Both the position numbers and the translations under genes were made by a program. DNA of 64,000 nucleotides, taken from positions 1,599,083 through 1,663,082 of the forward strand of contig CM024174.1 of assembly GCA_013433145.1 (NCBI GenBank), in the 5' to 3' direction. The notes under the pieces were generated by a model, which saw nothing but the letters and a program-made list of their open reading frames with translations, was not told where the DNA came from and ran no database searches. Source of the stretch: Ascaris suum. Lineage: Eukaryota > Nematoda > Chromadorea > Rhabditida > Ascarididae. Positions 28,057 to 38,271 of the stretch are shown piece after piece. Each line of letters begins with the position of its first letter. Within the stretch, counting starts at the first letter, position 1.

Positions 28057-30613
28057 ATGCTTTTTCATGTGTTGATTATTACGTTGCTGATTTGCATATT
28101 CGAATCAGCGCATCTACCTGGTCCACCTGTATTTACGGCGGTACAGCATTACCCGAGTATTTGCTACCTCCCACCAGGTATCAACTTTATTACTTACTAT
28201 TAAATATACTTACTATTACTATTAAATATAGATATCTTTAGATGAGCAAATAGTATCGCATTCTTCGTTTCTTGATAATTTAATATGTAAAAGACTGCTT
28301 TTTTTTTTAATATGAAACTTGTCTAAGGAAAATAATAGCGAATATCATTTTGACCATAAAATTTCATAAAATATTTTATATTTTCTTCCATAATAATAAT
28401 AATAATTTCATTAAATAATAATTAAATTATTAAAAAAAAACAATAAAAATCAGAAAAAAAATAAATTTAATTTTTTCGATGAATTTCCTCTGAAAAATTA
28501 ATAAAAATAATGAGTGTTTTATTTAATTCTCTTAATATTTAAGATATTGTAACGATTGCTTTTTTATTCGATTAAGTTGATTACAATGTAATATCAATCC
28601 GAGGAAAAAAATAAAAAAATAAAAACTACACTAACTTCTAACGTTCAAAGAAAGAAAAACTATCGCCCAAATGTAATTAAGCAGATTGGAAAAGATAAAT
28701 TGATGCTCTTTTTGCTGTGCTATTTGATTTATTCGCTCAATTTATTTAATCAATGTTTTTAACGACGACATTTTCGTGATGATCGAATTAGGTGAATAAA
28801 ATAACTCACGATATGTATAGAGATGAGCAAGTTAGAGATTTGCAATTCTTTTTTTTTTCTTTCATTCTTCTTTTGAGACCATAGAATTTAAAGTCAATAA
28901 GGTTGGTCAAAGTCTTGGTCAATAAGGTTAAAGTCAAAAAAAATTAAAGAATAGAACAGTCAATAAGGTTGGTCAAAACTAATCCCTCTTCCTCTGCCAT
29001 TTCGAATCATCTTATAAGCCAACATTTATTTCATAAGCAGCCATCTCGTACCTAAGAAATTAGTTAAAATTTTTCCGAATTTTCGTCCGGTAAATTTCCG
29101 TGTCGGTTTTCGTCTATATTTGACGGATATCCGTAATGAATTCTAAGCTCATTTCTCAATTCATTTATTCTATTTATTATGCTATAAATTCGTTTGCTTT
29201 AAAAAAAAAACTTAGTTGTCCCATTATTCAATAGAAATTTCTTTATGGATTCTTTTAAATCCTAAAATTGTGGGAAATTTTTGAGAAAATGAATTAGCCG
29301 AATTGAGTGGATTTTTTGTTTAAACAAAAATAACTCATCGAAAGATTAGTTCATTGAAAAGATGAAAATAAAATTTCTACCGGTATTGATTTCTTACGAT
29401 TATCCAATAATATGATCGATCAGGAATGAAATCGATCGATCGATATTCACTAATTGCATAAATTGTTTCATGCAATAAATATCGAATATATCGATTCGAT
29501 AAAAATGAAATAATAATTTGTAAAATGTGGTAAATATTTATTGCACAGATGTATTCATTAGTTTCTCACTGATGGCGAAAGTCTTTTTGTGCGGAAACAC
29601 TCTAAAGGACAAGTATGACACTGAGTCGACAATGAAGATAGCGACCTAATTTTGAATCTTTCATTTGATTTAATCAACGTTCTTAGAAATGTGAAAATTT
29701 TCCAATAGAAATCAATCCTTATTGAATGCAGTAATAAGTAAAGGAAGCCAATTGCTTACCTATGAAAAAAAAAAAACATAGTGAAAATTGAATAGAAAGG
29801 CATAAGAAAGAAGCATAATCAAAAAAAAGGGGCAAAAACATTCGAGTCCATTATCTTGGTTTTTTACGCAAGCTAGAAATAGACTGGTGGAAACCCAGAC
29901 TGGTAGAAACTTTGCCATATTTGAAAGCTGTACTAAGCAGACTGGTAGAAACTTTGCCATATTTGAAAGCTGTACTAAGCAGACTGGTAGAAACTTTGCC
30001 ATATTTGAAAGCTGTACTAAGCAGACTGGTAGAAACTTTGCCATATTTGAAAGCTGTACTAAGCAGACTGGTGGAAATTTTGCCAGCATTTAGCATATAA
30101 AAACAAGAACAACTGTATTATACGATGCTTTATTTAATTACTTAGCGATTTGCTGTGCGAAATTTCTAGCAGTTAATCTGTAAGGATTAAATTAAATGCT
30201 TACTTTGGTTCGCTAGCACTTTTCATCTCCCTCTTTCAGCCGAGTTGTTCCTCGTTGATAACTGCCAGATAATGTAGCTTCCTCAGGTGGGATTTTACAG
30301 GTAGGATAGCTTCCGCTAGCAATAAATTGATTCTATCAAAGAAAATTCCAATGAATTTTTGTGATCGAATTAGGAAGACATTTAAAGGAGTGTGTATTTT
30401 TTAGAATCCGGGCTATGTTCGTTAGCCGAGAATCAACGAGATAACTCAGAGGATGAAAAATTCGATGGCAAAAATAAGCTTCTAATTCGATATTATTTCG
30501 ATACGACAACTCAACAGTGCTATCAGTTTGGTGTGGATAATTGTGGTGGCAATGAAAATCGCTTCGAGACGCTTGCAGCTTGTCAAGCATTTTGCAAACT
30601 CAACAAAACCTAA
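28057..30613 (+). CDS. secreted single-Kunitz-domain protein with expanded C2-C3 loop
   Basis: Two exons, 28057-28177 and 30405-30613, make a protein of 109 residues (phase 1 junction, GT-AG intron). Residues 1-19 look like a signal peptide (MLFHVLIITLLICIFESA). The Kunitz/BPTI fold follows from residue 35. Cys spacings are C1-x8-C2, C3-x7-C4 (YQFGVDN), C4-x12-C5 (GGNENRFETLAA) and C5-x3-C6, all canonical. C2 to C3 is 33 residues instead of about 15 because of an acidic/polar insertion before the conserved RYYFD. The residue after C2, normally the P1 protease-contact Lys/Arg, is Ser. Known members are extracellular serine-protease inhibitors or channel-blocking/binding proteins; with Ser at P1 and the insertion, trypsin inhibition is doubtful. 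The start is supported by a TTTTTCAG acceptor only 3 bases upstream, typical of spliced-leader addition. A possible poly(A) signal is at 31247. Confidence 0.88.
29881..30085 (+). repeat. 42-bp minisatellite in the Kunitz gene intron
   Basis: Four near-identical 42-bp units start at 29897, 29939, 29981 and 30023 with AGACTGGTAGAAACTTTGCC. Partial units lie at both ends (29881 and 30065). Because 42 is a multiple of three, several frames stay open as 14-residue repeats on both strands; these are not genes. The array lies inside the single intron of the Kunitz gene. Confidence 0.93.
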
Positions 30614-30700
30614 TACTTCAGGTATAGTTATTGAGAATACTTCAGGTATGATTATTGAGAATACTTCAGGTAATACTTCAGGTACGATGAGGAGGTTATT
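30614..30700 (+). repeat. short tandem repeat just 3' of the Kunitz stop codon
   Basis: AATACTTCAGGTA recurs four times directly after the stop codon. Three copies are separated by TATTGAG-containing spacers and the fourth follows at once. Each copy contains CAGGTA, which looks like an exon/intron donor border. It would lie in the 3' untranslated region. Confidence 0.7.
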
Positions 30701-31933
30701 GAGAATCGAATGATGCTAGTCGATGGCTTAATCTCCTTCAATCTGAATGTTCAATTTTAATGCGCTGAAAAAACAAAAAAAAAAACTGCTCGATTTGAAT
30801 TTTTCGACGTTGCCATTCGGGATGTATGAATTTAGAATATGGGCAAATTTTACAGAATGGGGTAAATTTTGTTTTCTTCTTTAATTCCGACCTTTTAACC
30901 ATCGCACCTAATTAGGCTTGAAAGGTCAAATGGCGTAAATCAACAAGCATGACTATAACTTACTTCAAAATGTGGATATTCATTTGCCTCTGAATATGAG
31001 AAATTAAATGCAACGCCTTACCAAAAGCTGATGATACGCCGATCTATAATTCAAACCATCACACCAATTGACCGTCTACAAATCTAACAATTAAAACTTA
31101 GTAGCTTTTTCCTTTGTGAAATGAATCGATCGTAGAAACTCTCATCGAAAAAATTCTTGCTTAGTTGACTTAACAATTTCATTTTCTTCATATTTTTAAT
31201 TCTATTTTTAAATTAATAATTTATTGAGGAGATATAGACTAATACCAATAAATTTCATTATTATTGCATTGATGATTTTCAATTGAAACAGATAGATGGA
31301 GACGTTTGAAACATGCAAATATTGCATTCTCGTAGTGTTCCTTTGAGCAACATTCAAGAAGGAGCATTAAAATGGCTGAGATGATCCTTTCTGAATGGGG
31401 AGTTGGGAAGGAAGGAGGGAGGGGAAATTATTTTTGAGAGATAGTTTGAATGAGTTTGAATTCTATCAATCCGAACCGAATGGGATTCCACAATTTGAAT
31501 ACTACTCAAAAGTGTTGCATGCAAATAGAGGGAATATTTAAGAATCCGCCAACTTTTTTTTAGCGTTAGCAGAGTGTCCCACTTCATATCTCTCTTAACT
31601 TCTCTCTCTTCATATTTTCAATCACTTAAATTCTTTCCCCTTTAAAATTTGATTTCTTTCTTCGAAAAATAGACAAAATTTAATTTTTTTTTTTTAAATT
31701 CTAAAAAGTGCCTGTTTTTGTCTCATCGAAATTCTTCTCTAAGGCCACAACTCCCATTTACCCATCTACGATGGTTATATTTTTACCAAACATTTGCTTT
31801 TAACCGAGAAGTTACCCTGCGTCAAATTACTCTTTTGGGAACTTCAAAATTTAAATAATAATTGACATGAATTCATTCTACCAGTTCATACCACACGTGC
31901 ACTACAGTTCATACTAACACTTTACCCTTGCAG

Positions 31934-32140
31934 TACTATAGGTATTACATGAAAGCAAAAAAATTCAAAAACCGAAAAACACAGCATTCAATCGGGGAAG
32001 CAAATAGCCGAATCAGGGCCAAACTGGAATTTCAACGAATGTCTAAAACCGAGAAATCAGGAAGAGGCTTTATCGGCCCACATTATGTGGTTGTTGCTTT
32101 ATTTTTTCTGTTTATTGTAGACAAGGGAGTAGAAACCTGA
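31934..32140 (+). other. possible exon of a small membrane protein, unrecognised
   Basis: An acceptor CTTTACCCTTGCAG (ending 31933) opens a frame of 68 codons. It is basic at first (MKAKKFKNRKTQHSIGEANS), then reads GFIGPHYVVVALFFLFIV, a likely transmembrane helix, before the stop at 32138-32140. A lysine-rich N-terminal part followed by one helix near the C-terminus would fit a tail-anchored or ER protein, but I cannot name a family. The TTTTTTCTGTTTATTGTAG inside the helix-coding part could instead be an acceptor. Confidence 0.3.
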
Positions 32141-32290
32141 CCACCACCTCTTTCAGTGAGAATGAAGTTCTGCAGCAGATGCCGGGCACCAACTCCAACT
32201 TCCAGAACAAACGGGTCTTTTATTCGCTATTGTACGTCATGCTTATTTTTTTAGCTCTTTGTTTTTGTGCGTTCCTCGACGCAATTGCAT
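32126..32290 (+). other. possible exon with C-terminal transmembrane helix, unrecognised
   Basis: Downstream of the TTTATTGTAG acceptor at about 32123, one frame reads GSRNLTTTSFSENEVLQQMP and then NKRVFYSLLYVMLIFLALCF with a stop at about 32290. It overlaps the preceding candidate in another frame, so at most one of the two readings is right. No family is recognised and the donor phases I can see do not join the two. Confidence 0.2.
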
Positions 32291-33658
32291 GACCTGTTAT
32301 TAACTCGGTCATGCATACGCAACGATTGTGTTGGCACTAGCAATCAAAGTGGGGTGCTAAGGCAGAGTGTCTTGGCTGGGTTGCCGGAGGTAGTAGGTAG
32401 TAGGCTTTTATTCAAAAGCACGACTGAGATGTGGTCGGTCAGGTGCGTCTCCTCGGTTTATCCCCCTAGGAAGAACAATCTGACTCCGGGAAAGACCTCC
32501 ACAGCAGTCAGCCGTTCTCGGAATGAAGGGACAAAAGGTTGTTTCATCAGTGATGAGATCCTGCTGATATCGGATCACTCGTGGTATAAGGACGTAATGG
32601 GCTGATTTATTAAGCCGAAAGGGATCCATCCTCGACTTTTTTTGTTAGAGTCCTCCCTCGGTCGACGGTCTTCCTCCTGCGGCATACAGATTTTCGTTGC
32701 AAAAACAGCGCTTCAGAATCATCCTATATTGGCAGGACACTGTGTGCTCTTCAATTTCATCATTGTACACTTTGTAAAGCACTGTGATAATATAATGTGT
32801 AGCCGATGATATACTTGTTTTGTCGTATTTTGGTTATGGTATTGCATAATGAACGAACCAATAAAAATATTTGGTAAACCCTCTCTTAAAGAACATCATA
32901 GAAAAAAAACACTTTAAAGATGACCACAAAACAACTTCCGGTCAGTAATGACCAAAAAAAGCAACAAAATCTAGCATGAAAATCGTAGAATCAAAAAAAT
33001 AATAATAATAAATTAAGGCATAAACGAGCAGCTCAATTTTGTGCATTTTCACAAAGCAAGCGAATATAATTTTTTATATGAAAGTGTTGTGAATACCTAA
33101 AAGAAACCGCGAAATTATATATCAAAGAACATTTCGCTGCCCAAATTTTATCTCCCTCTTTTCCGCTCGTTGAGAATCACACAAGAATACCCCAACCATA
33201 GAAGGCTCTCTCCAGTATACTACCTTGATGTGCAGGAAAGCTTAACAACACAAAAGGGACACAACAGCTCAAACCCAAATCCACTTAAGCCCAGTCCGAC
33301 TGCGACCAGGACCGGAGCCAAAACGGAGTTAATTTTGATACCGAACATTCTAATTTAAGAGCGTAAAAATTTTCAGAAGTCTTTGGTTTGATCGCTAGCA
33401 GTCGGAAGAGGATAAGGAATATGACGCCGCTCTTTCCAGCCGAACTAGGCTTTAAGAGATCTGAATCCCTATTTGATGCCCAAAACACCTCATAGAAATA
33501 AATCATTTCAATGTTGACTACAGCATCTATTACCATCCTTTCTTCATTTTTCCGTTCAAATATCAATCGATAATCTTTAACGTCTGCTAACGTAATCCAC
33601 TCGAAACAAAACAAAATTAGAAATTCAACAATGATCATAGAACGAATGACGGCGACCT

Positions 33659-35803
33659 TCAAACGTAAATGCCCACCCAAAGCATGAGGAAAACCGCTCC
33701 GAAGCCAAGAAAGAGTGCCGCAACCGATGCGATCAATAATTCCTTCAGAAGCATACGCGTGTACTTCGTTGACGTCACCTAAAGCATCCATTCTTACTAA
33801 TAGAAACCTCCTTCATCCGCTTCGATATCAGTGTCGCTAATCGATCAGAGATGTAAGGGGGAAGAGGAGGAGGGGAGGGGGAGGAGGGGAGGGGAAGAAG
33901 ACGCAAGAGCAAGGATAGAAAGATTATGGTGAACAGATGAAGAGAATGTGCATATTGAGATTCTGCGCCTTCCGGAACATATTCCAAGAAAGTGACTTTT
34001 TTCGACTCTTTTTTCCACAAGTAATTTTCCAGAATAAAATCTCCAATATTTTCCGGAATAAAATTTCCAACATTTTCCGGAATAAAATCTCCAATATTTT
34101 CCGGAATAAAATTTCCAACATTTTGCAGAATAAAACATGCAGGTTCCTCTTCTATGAATATCCTAAACCTAGTTATAGTGTTGATCCGTAAGATGAACCT
34201 CTCACATTCCCCAACTTTTTATTTATTCTCTTCGCATTCACTTCATTTTTAAAAAATTGCTTTTCAATCTCTCACCTCTCACAAAATGAGTTCCGCAATT
34301 ATTGCGCTAAAAATTATATTATCTCTGAAAGCAATGATGAGAGAATTAAATAATTTCGAAAATATGTCATCATTTGCAAAGCAAATAGATCTTTCAAAAA
34401 GAACACCGTGAATGAAACCGGTTCATCAGCAGCAATACTCCGAAAGCAGAAAAATTCCGGCTTTCGCGAGAAATATTTCTAAATACGCCGAGTAGGAAAC
34501 AGGTTCATCAAAATCGTAAATGACAACGCTTCCTCTATTTAATACCTATCAGCCAACTAGCTAATTCACAGAATTTAAGGGTACAGCCACATACAACAAA
34601 AAAAAAGATTCAGTGCTGATGTTTTTTAAAAACTCAGTGCAGTGTTTAATTAATGATATGTAAAACAGACGACAAGTCGATTAGGCATTGACTGCCGATG
34701 AAATGAAGCGCTCTATTGCCTAAATGAACTGCTAATAACAGATGGTCATGTCATTGCTGACAGCTACACTCTGATTTCGTTTCTTGCTAGCGTTCGCCAT
34801 AATCAATCATTTCATAACAAGTGCATCTGTCATTTTTTCATAGCAACGCAAGGCAATTTCCACGAATCGCGATATCACACGACTTTGAAGACAAATCCCC
34901 CCCCCCCCCCCCCTCTACACTTAGAAATATAACACCATATAACATCACTGGTGACTGAATCCAAGACCTTCGGGATTCATGAAGGTTATTGGCCCATTTT
35001 CTGCTCCTTGTACATACAACAACCACCCTCACTAAGTAAATACACCATCCATTTCTACCGTCAATGCAAAATGCAGCCTTAGACCATATAACATTCCCCT
35101 CCCCTATCCATCATATCACAAAAACCTTCGAATTACATATATTCTCACTGCAAAAACTTTAACTCTCTAAGAAACTTTTGCACAGAACGATAAACAACGA
35201 CTGAGATTGTATACTGTCGTCAAACAAAGTCGAAGATTGTGTCACCTTCGACTTTTCCACCCCTTGGCCAAGTCACAAACTTCAGTTATTTTAGAGAATA
35301 ACGAAGAATAAACCTCGTAAACGAAGAACCACGCCATAAAGAATAGACCAATACCCAATAGCAAAACCGTCAATTGTGGATACAACGATGGATTTATCTG
35401 CAAATTGAGGAATTACGAATATTTCCTCATTATTTCGACGATTTGCTTGTATTCTTTTAATAAATGAAAATTCTTTCACTTCATAGTCTCAACTCCTATC
35501 AACCATACTTTCAATTAGGAAGGACTATTCCAACTGGATTTAATTATTTCGCGAAACACATCGACCAAGACTTCCTTATCTCAGAAGCAATCAAAATAAA
35601 GTCCTCTTTAAGCAAGATTTGAAAGTATTTAATTATTTCTACGATTATATCTCGACAAACTCCTTTATATTTCAAGAAACCTCTCTAACAATCACTAAAC
35701 GAATCAATAATAAAATAATTAAAAGATAGAAAAGTGCGTTTAAAACTTGAGGGAAACGAACCGGTCCAACGTAACGCTCCATCTTTGCGATGTCTACGAC
35801 CAT
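33659..35803 (-). CDS. TMEM258: TMEM258/Kuduk, oligosaccharyltransferase small subunit
   Basis: Three exons, 35803-35762, 35397-35314 and 33778-33659, make 81 residues (human protein 79). Both junctions are phase 0 with GT-AG introns. Exon 1 encodes [14 protein letters not shown]. Exon 2 encodes [19 protein letters not shown], then MAWFFVYE. Exon 3 encodes VTSTKYTR, then [16 protein letters not shown] and ends LMLWVGIYV. These match the family blocks [23 protein letters not shown] and LLWVGIYV almost residue by residue. It is a two-helix ER membrane subunit of the STT3A oligosaccharyltransferase complex that N-glycosylates secretory proteins; Drosophila kuduk is the orthologue. A TTTTCAG acceptor lies 21 bases upstream of the ATG (exon border 35824), consistent with trans-splicing. 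Intron 2 holds a 24-bp minisatellite. Confidence 0.95.
34027..34135 (+). repeat. 24-bp minisatellite with repeated AATAAA, in TMEM258 intron 2
   Basis: About five units follow TTTTCCGGAATAAAATYTCC plus AAYA, with a 24-bp period. Two alternating variants (TCTCC/ATA and TTTCC/ACA) point to a 48-bp higher-order unit. Every copy carries AATAAA on the + strand, antisense to TMEM258. Open frames with ILFRK repeats across it are artefacts of the period. Confidence 0.88.
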
Positions 35804-35824
35804 CTTTCAAGAATGCTTCGCCAC

Positions 35825-38271
35825 CTGAAAATCCGCTTAATTACTGAACAGGTACCAATGGCCTTAACGTTATACAACTTTCTAATTCATACTTCATAGA
35901 CTTTTATAAAACTTGTTTTAGTTATTGATAAAAGTTACAATTATAGCATTTGAATAAAACAATTCCTTGAGATCAAATGCAAGTCAAATTCTTCAAAAAA
36001 AAAAAATAAATAAAATAAATAAATAAATAAAAAATAAAAATACACCTGCTACTAAAAAAATTGCAATGAAGATTTATTGTTTGCAAAAATTGCAACGACG
36101 TCATTTACATACACTGCAACGAAAATTGCAACTCCTATCGATGAGGCTACCTTTGATGGTTACACTCCCTCTTCATTTTTGCTTAAAAAATTCCACGTTT
36201 CTCCAGCAATACTACCTACGAATAATCAATCATAAATAGCACCTTCCATCGTGCATACGGAAATTCAAACTACACCAGTAAATAAAGCAATTAAAGAAAA
36301 CAAATTCACTCTGTATAGCACTGTTTCCCATCTTATCCACCTTTACCTCTTCATTTATATTTTTGATAATTGACTTTCCAAAAAAAATCTACACATTCCG
36401 ACCCTCTAAGCATAGGCAAATAAAAATTCATTTTGCATAGCTCCTTCGATAAAACTATTTGGGAAATAGTTGTCACCTATAACCTCCTGCCACACAAACA
36501 ATCTTGACGAGAATGCCAGCAGTTTCAACTGACCTCTCCAAGTGAATTTTTTCAGACGAGCAGCCCAATTAGGATCACCTTCCATTGATTTTTACGCTCT
36601 GATTCTAGAGATTTTAGGTTTATGGCCGATTTCTGCTCTCGTACCTCAAGTATGGGTCATTTCCTATCCGACCCTCTTACACAGAAAACCAATTGCTTAA
36701 TCTACCTGAGTAATGAATAATATCAACAAAAATTCAGCCAATGAAACATCGATATGCAAATATATTGGCTGAGCCAATCATGGCAAAAGACATCAAATAA
36801 ATCGAACAACATCGAAACGAAAAAAAAACTTTATTGAAGAAACAGAGTGAAAATATATATAAAGAAAAATAGTATTTTTATACTGAAGCGTATATCAAAA
36901 TATAACAGTGAAGTATATTGATCGAACGCTTTAAAAAATAAAAATTGACGGGAAATTCGGTAATCTTTAAAAAGCAAAGCAAGAAAATAATAATAATAAT
37001 AAACCAATTCGAATAAATCATAAACTTTTTTCAATGTTCTAAGTTTATTTTTCGCCATCCAATAATTCCAACTTAATAAAAACCCTTCGGCGGATAAATT
37101 AGTATATATCCGCCATAGGCGGAAAATTCCGGATTTATTCCGGAATAAAAGCAATGTACCTCCCATACGTAAAACGTTCTGGATTCCGGAAATAAAATCA
37201 TACTCAAACATGTCATCACCTGAAAATCCTTTTGTAATTTACCGCTGCAAGTGCATAATTAATAAGAATAACCTTACTTTATTGCGTTATCATTGAAAAA
37301 CAATGAAAAGAATTTAGAGAAGCAAAGCAAGTATAAAAGCAATAATCGATAAAATTAAATTAACTGCCGCCTATCAGCAATGCTCAATTTCATGTGCCAT
37401 AAATATGACAGTATCACCTCTATGCTGCAACTTCGACAACACCTTGACTAGAGAACGGTCACAAAATTCACCACAATAGAATCATCATTTAATCAACATC
37501 ACCATACTATTCTATTCATCCGCATGTCTAAAAACTTTGGGAAATTTCATCGCAACTTTTAACTCCAACTCCCTCTCCCTCCCCTCCCCCCCCCCCCCAA
37601 CCACCATAAAATTTTAATTTAGATCAACCTAATATCAGAATTTTTAAAGAGTCATTACTATGTGGAATAATAATTTTTTAGTCCCTTTAGCAAAAAAAAT
37701 TTCAATAAACTTTAAACTGGAATTAAATTACCAAAAAAAAAATTCACTTCTTGCAGCGAACAATTAGCTGCACATTGTTCTACGCCTACCTTCTTCCAAC
37801 GTCTCACCCCACATATGGTAAAGAAAATCGATGAAAATTATACTTATACAGCGGCAAATATCGATAATCTAAACGAAGATTAAGTAAATCTGTAGTATTA
37901 AACATAATGAAAAAATGCTCGTAAGATAAAAAAAAAAAAAAGAAAACAGAAATTCAAAATTTTTTTGTTTCCACCAGGGAAATGAAATCGAACAATCCAA
38001 CAAGAACAGCAAAAAAAAACATCTCGACATATTAGTGGAGAAAAATCCACTAACTCGGATCACAAAAGTAGCCACTCAACATCGATCTCAAAATGGATTG
38101 TTCGAGATGAAAACACAGCAAAGAAATAATACTTTCAAAAAAAAAAAAAAACAATTCATGTCAAGCTGTTAGACTAAAAAATACTCGAGCTACTAAATTG
38201 AAAAACACTCGAGATGTTAGATTGAAAAATACACACGAGTCGAAATAATAGTTGTAGTATTCGTTATTCGT
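35825..38271. other. intergenic region between TMEM258 and SERINC
   Basis: A-rich on the + strand, with no coding exon recognised. It would contain the SERINC 3' untranslated region on its right side; AATAAA on the - strand occurs at about 37288-37293 and 36831-36836 but is distant from the stop. A CCGGAAT-rich patch at 37085-37190 resembles the minisatellite motif in TMEM258 intron 2. A poly-C run lies near 37585-37598. Confidence 0.5.

Larger units (their letters stand above)
30701..33658. other. region between convergent Kunitz (+) and TMEM258 (-) genes
   Basis: This holds the 3' ends of two convergent genes. The left part is T-rich and the right part A-rich on the + strand, so the compositional switch lies here. 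A GC-richer patch at about 32150-32700 contains possible membrane-protein exons, listed separately. No RNA gene was recognised. Confidence 0.5.

Noticed and set aside
29760..30100. four repeat-rich open frames on both strands
   Set aside because: A 42-bp period keeps many frames open; the array is intronic to the Kunitz gene.
33285..33791. 168-codon - strand frame
   Set aside because: It overlaps TMEM258 exon 3 in a different frame; the other frame matches the known family exactly.
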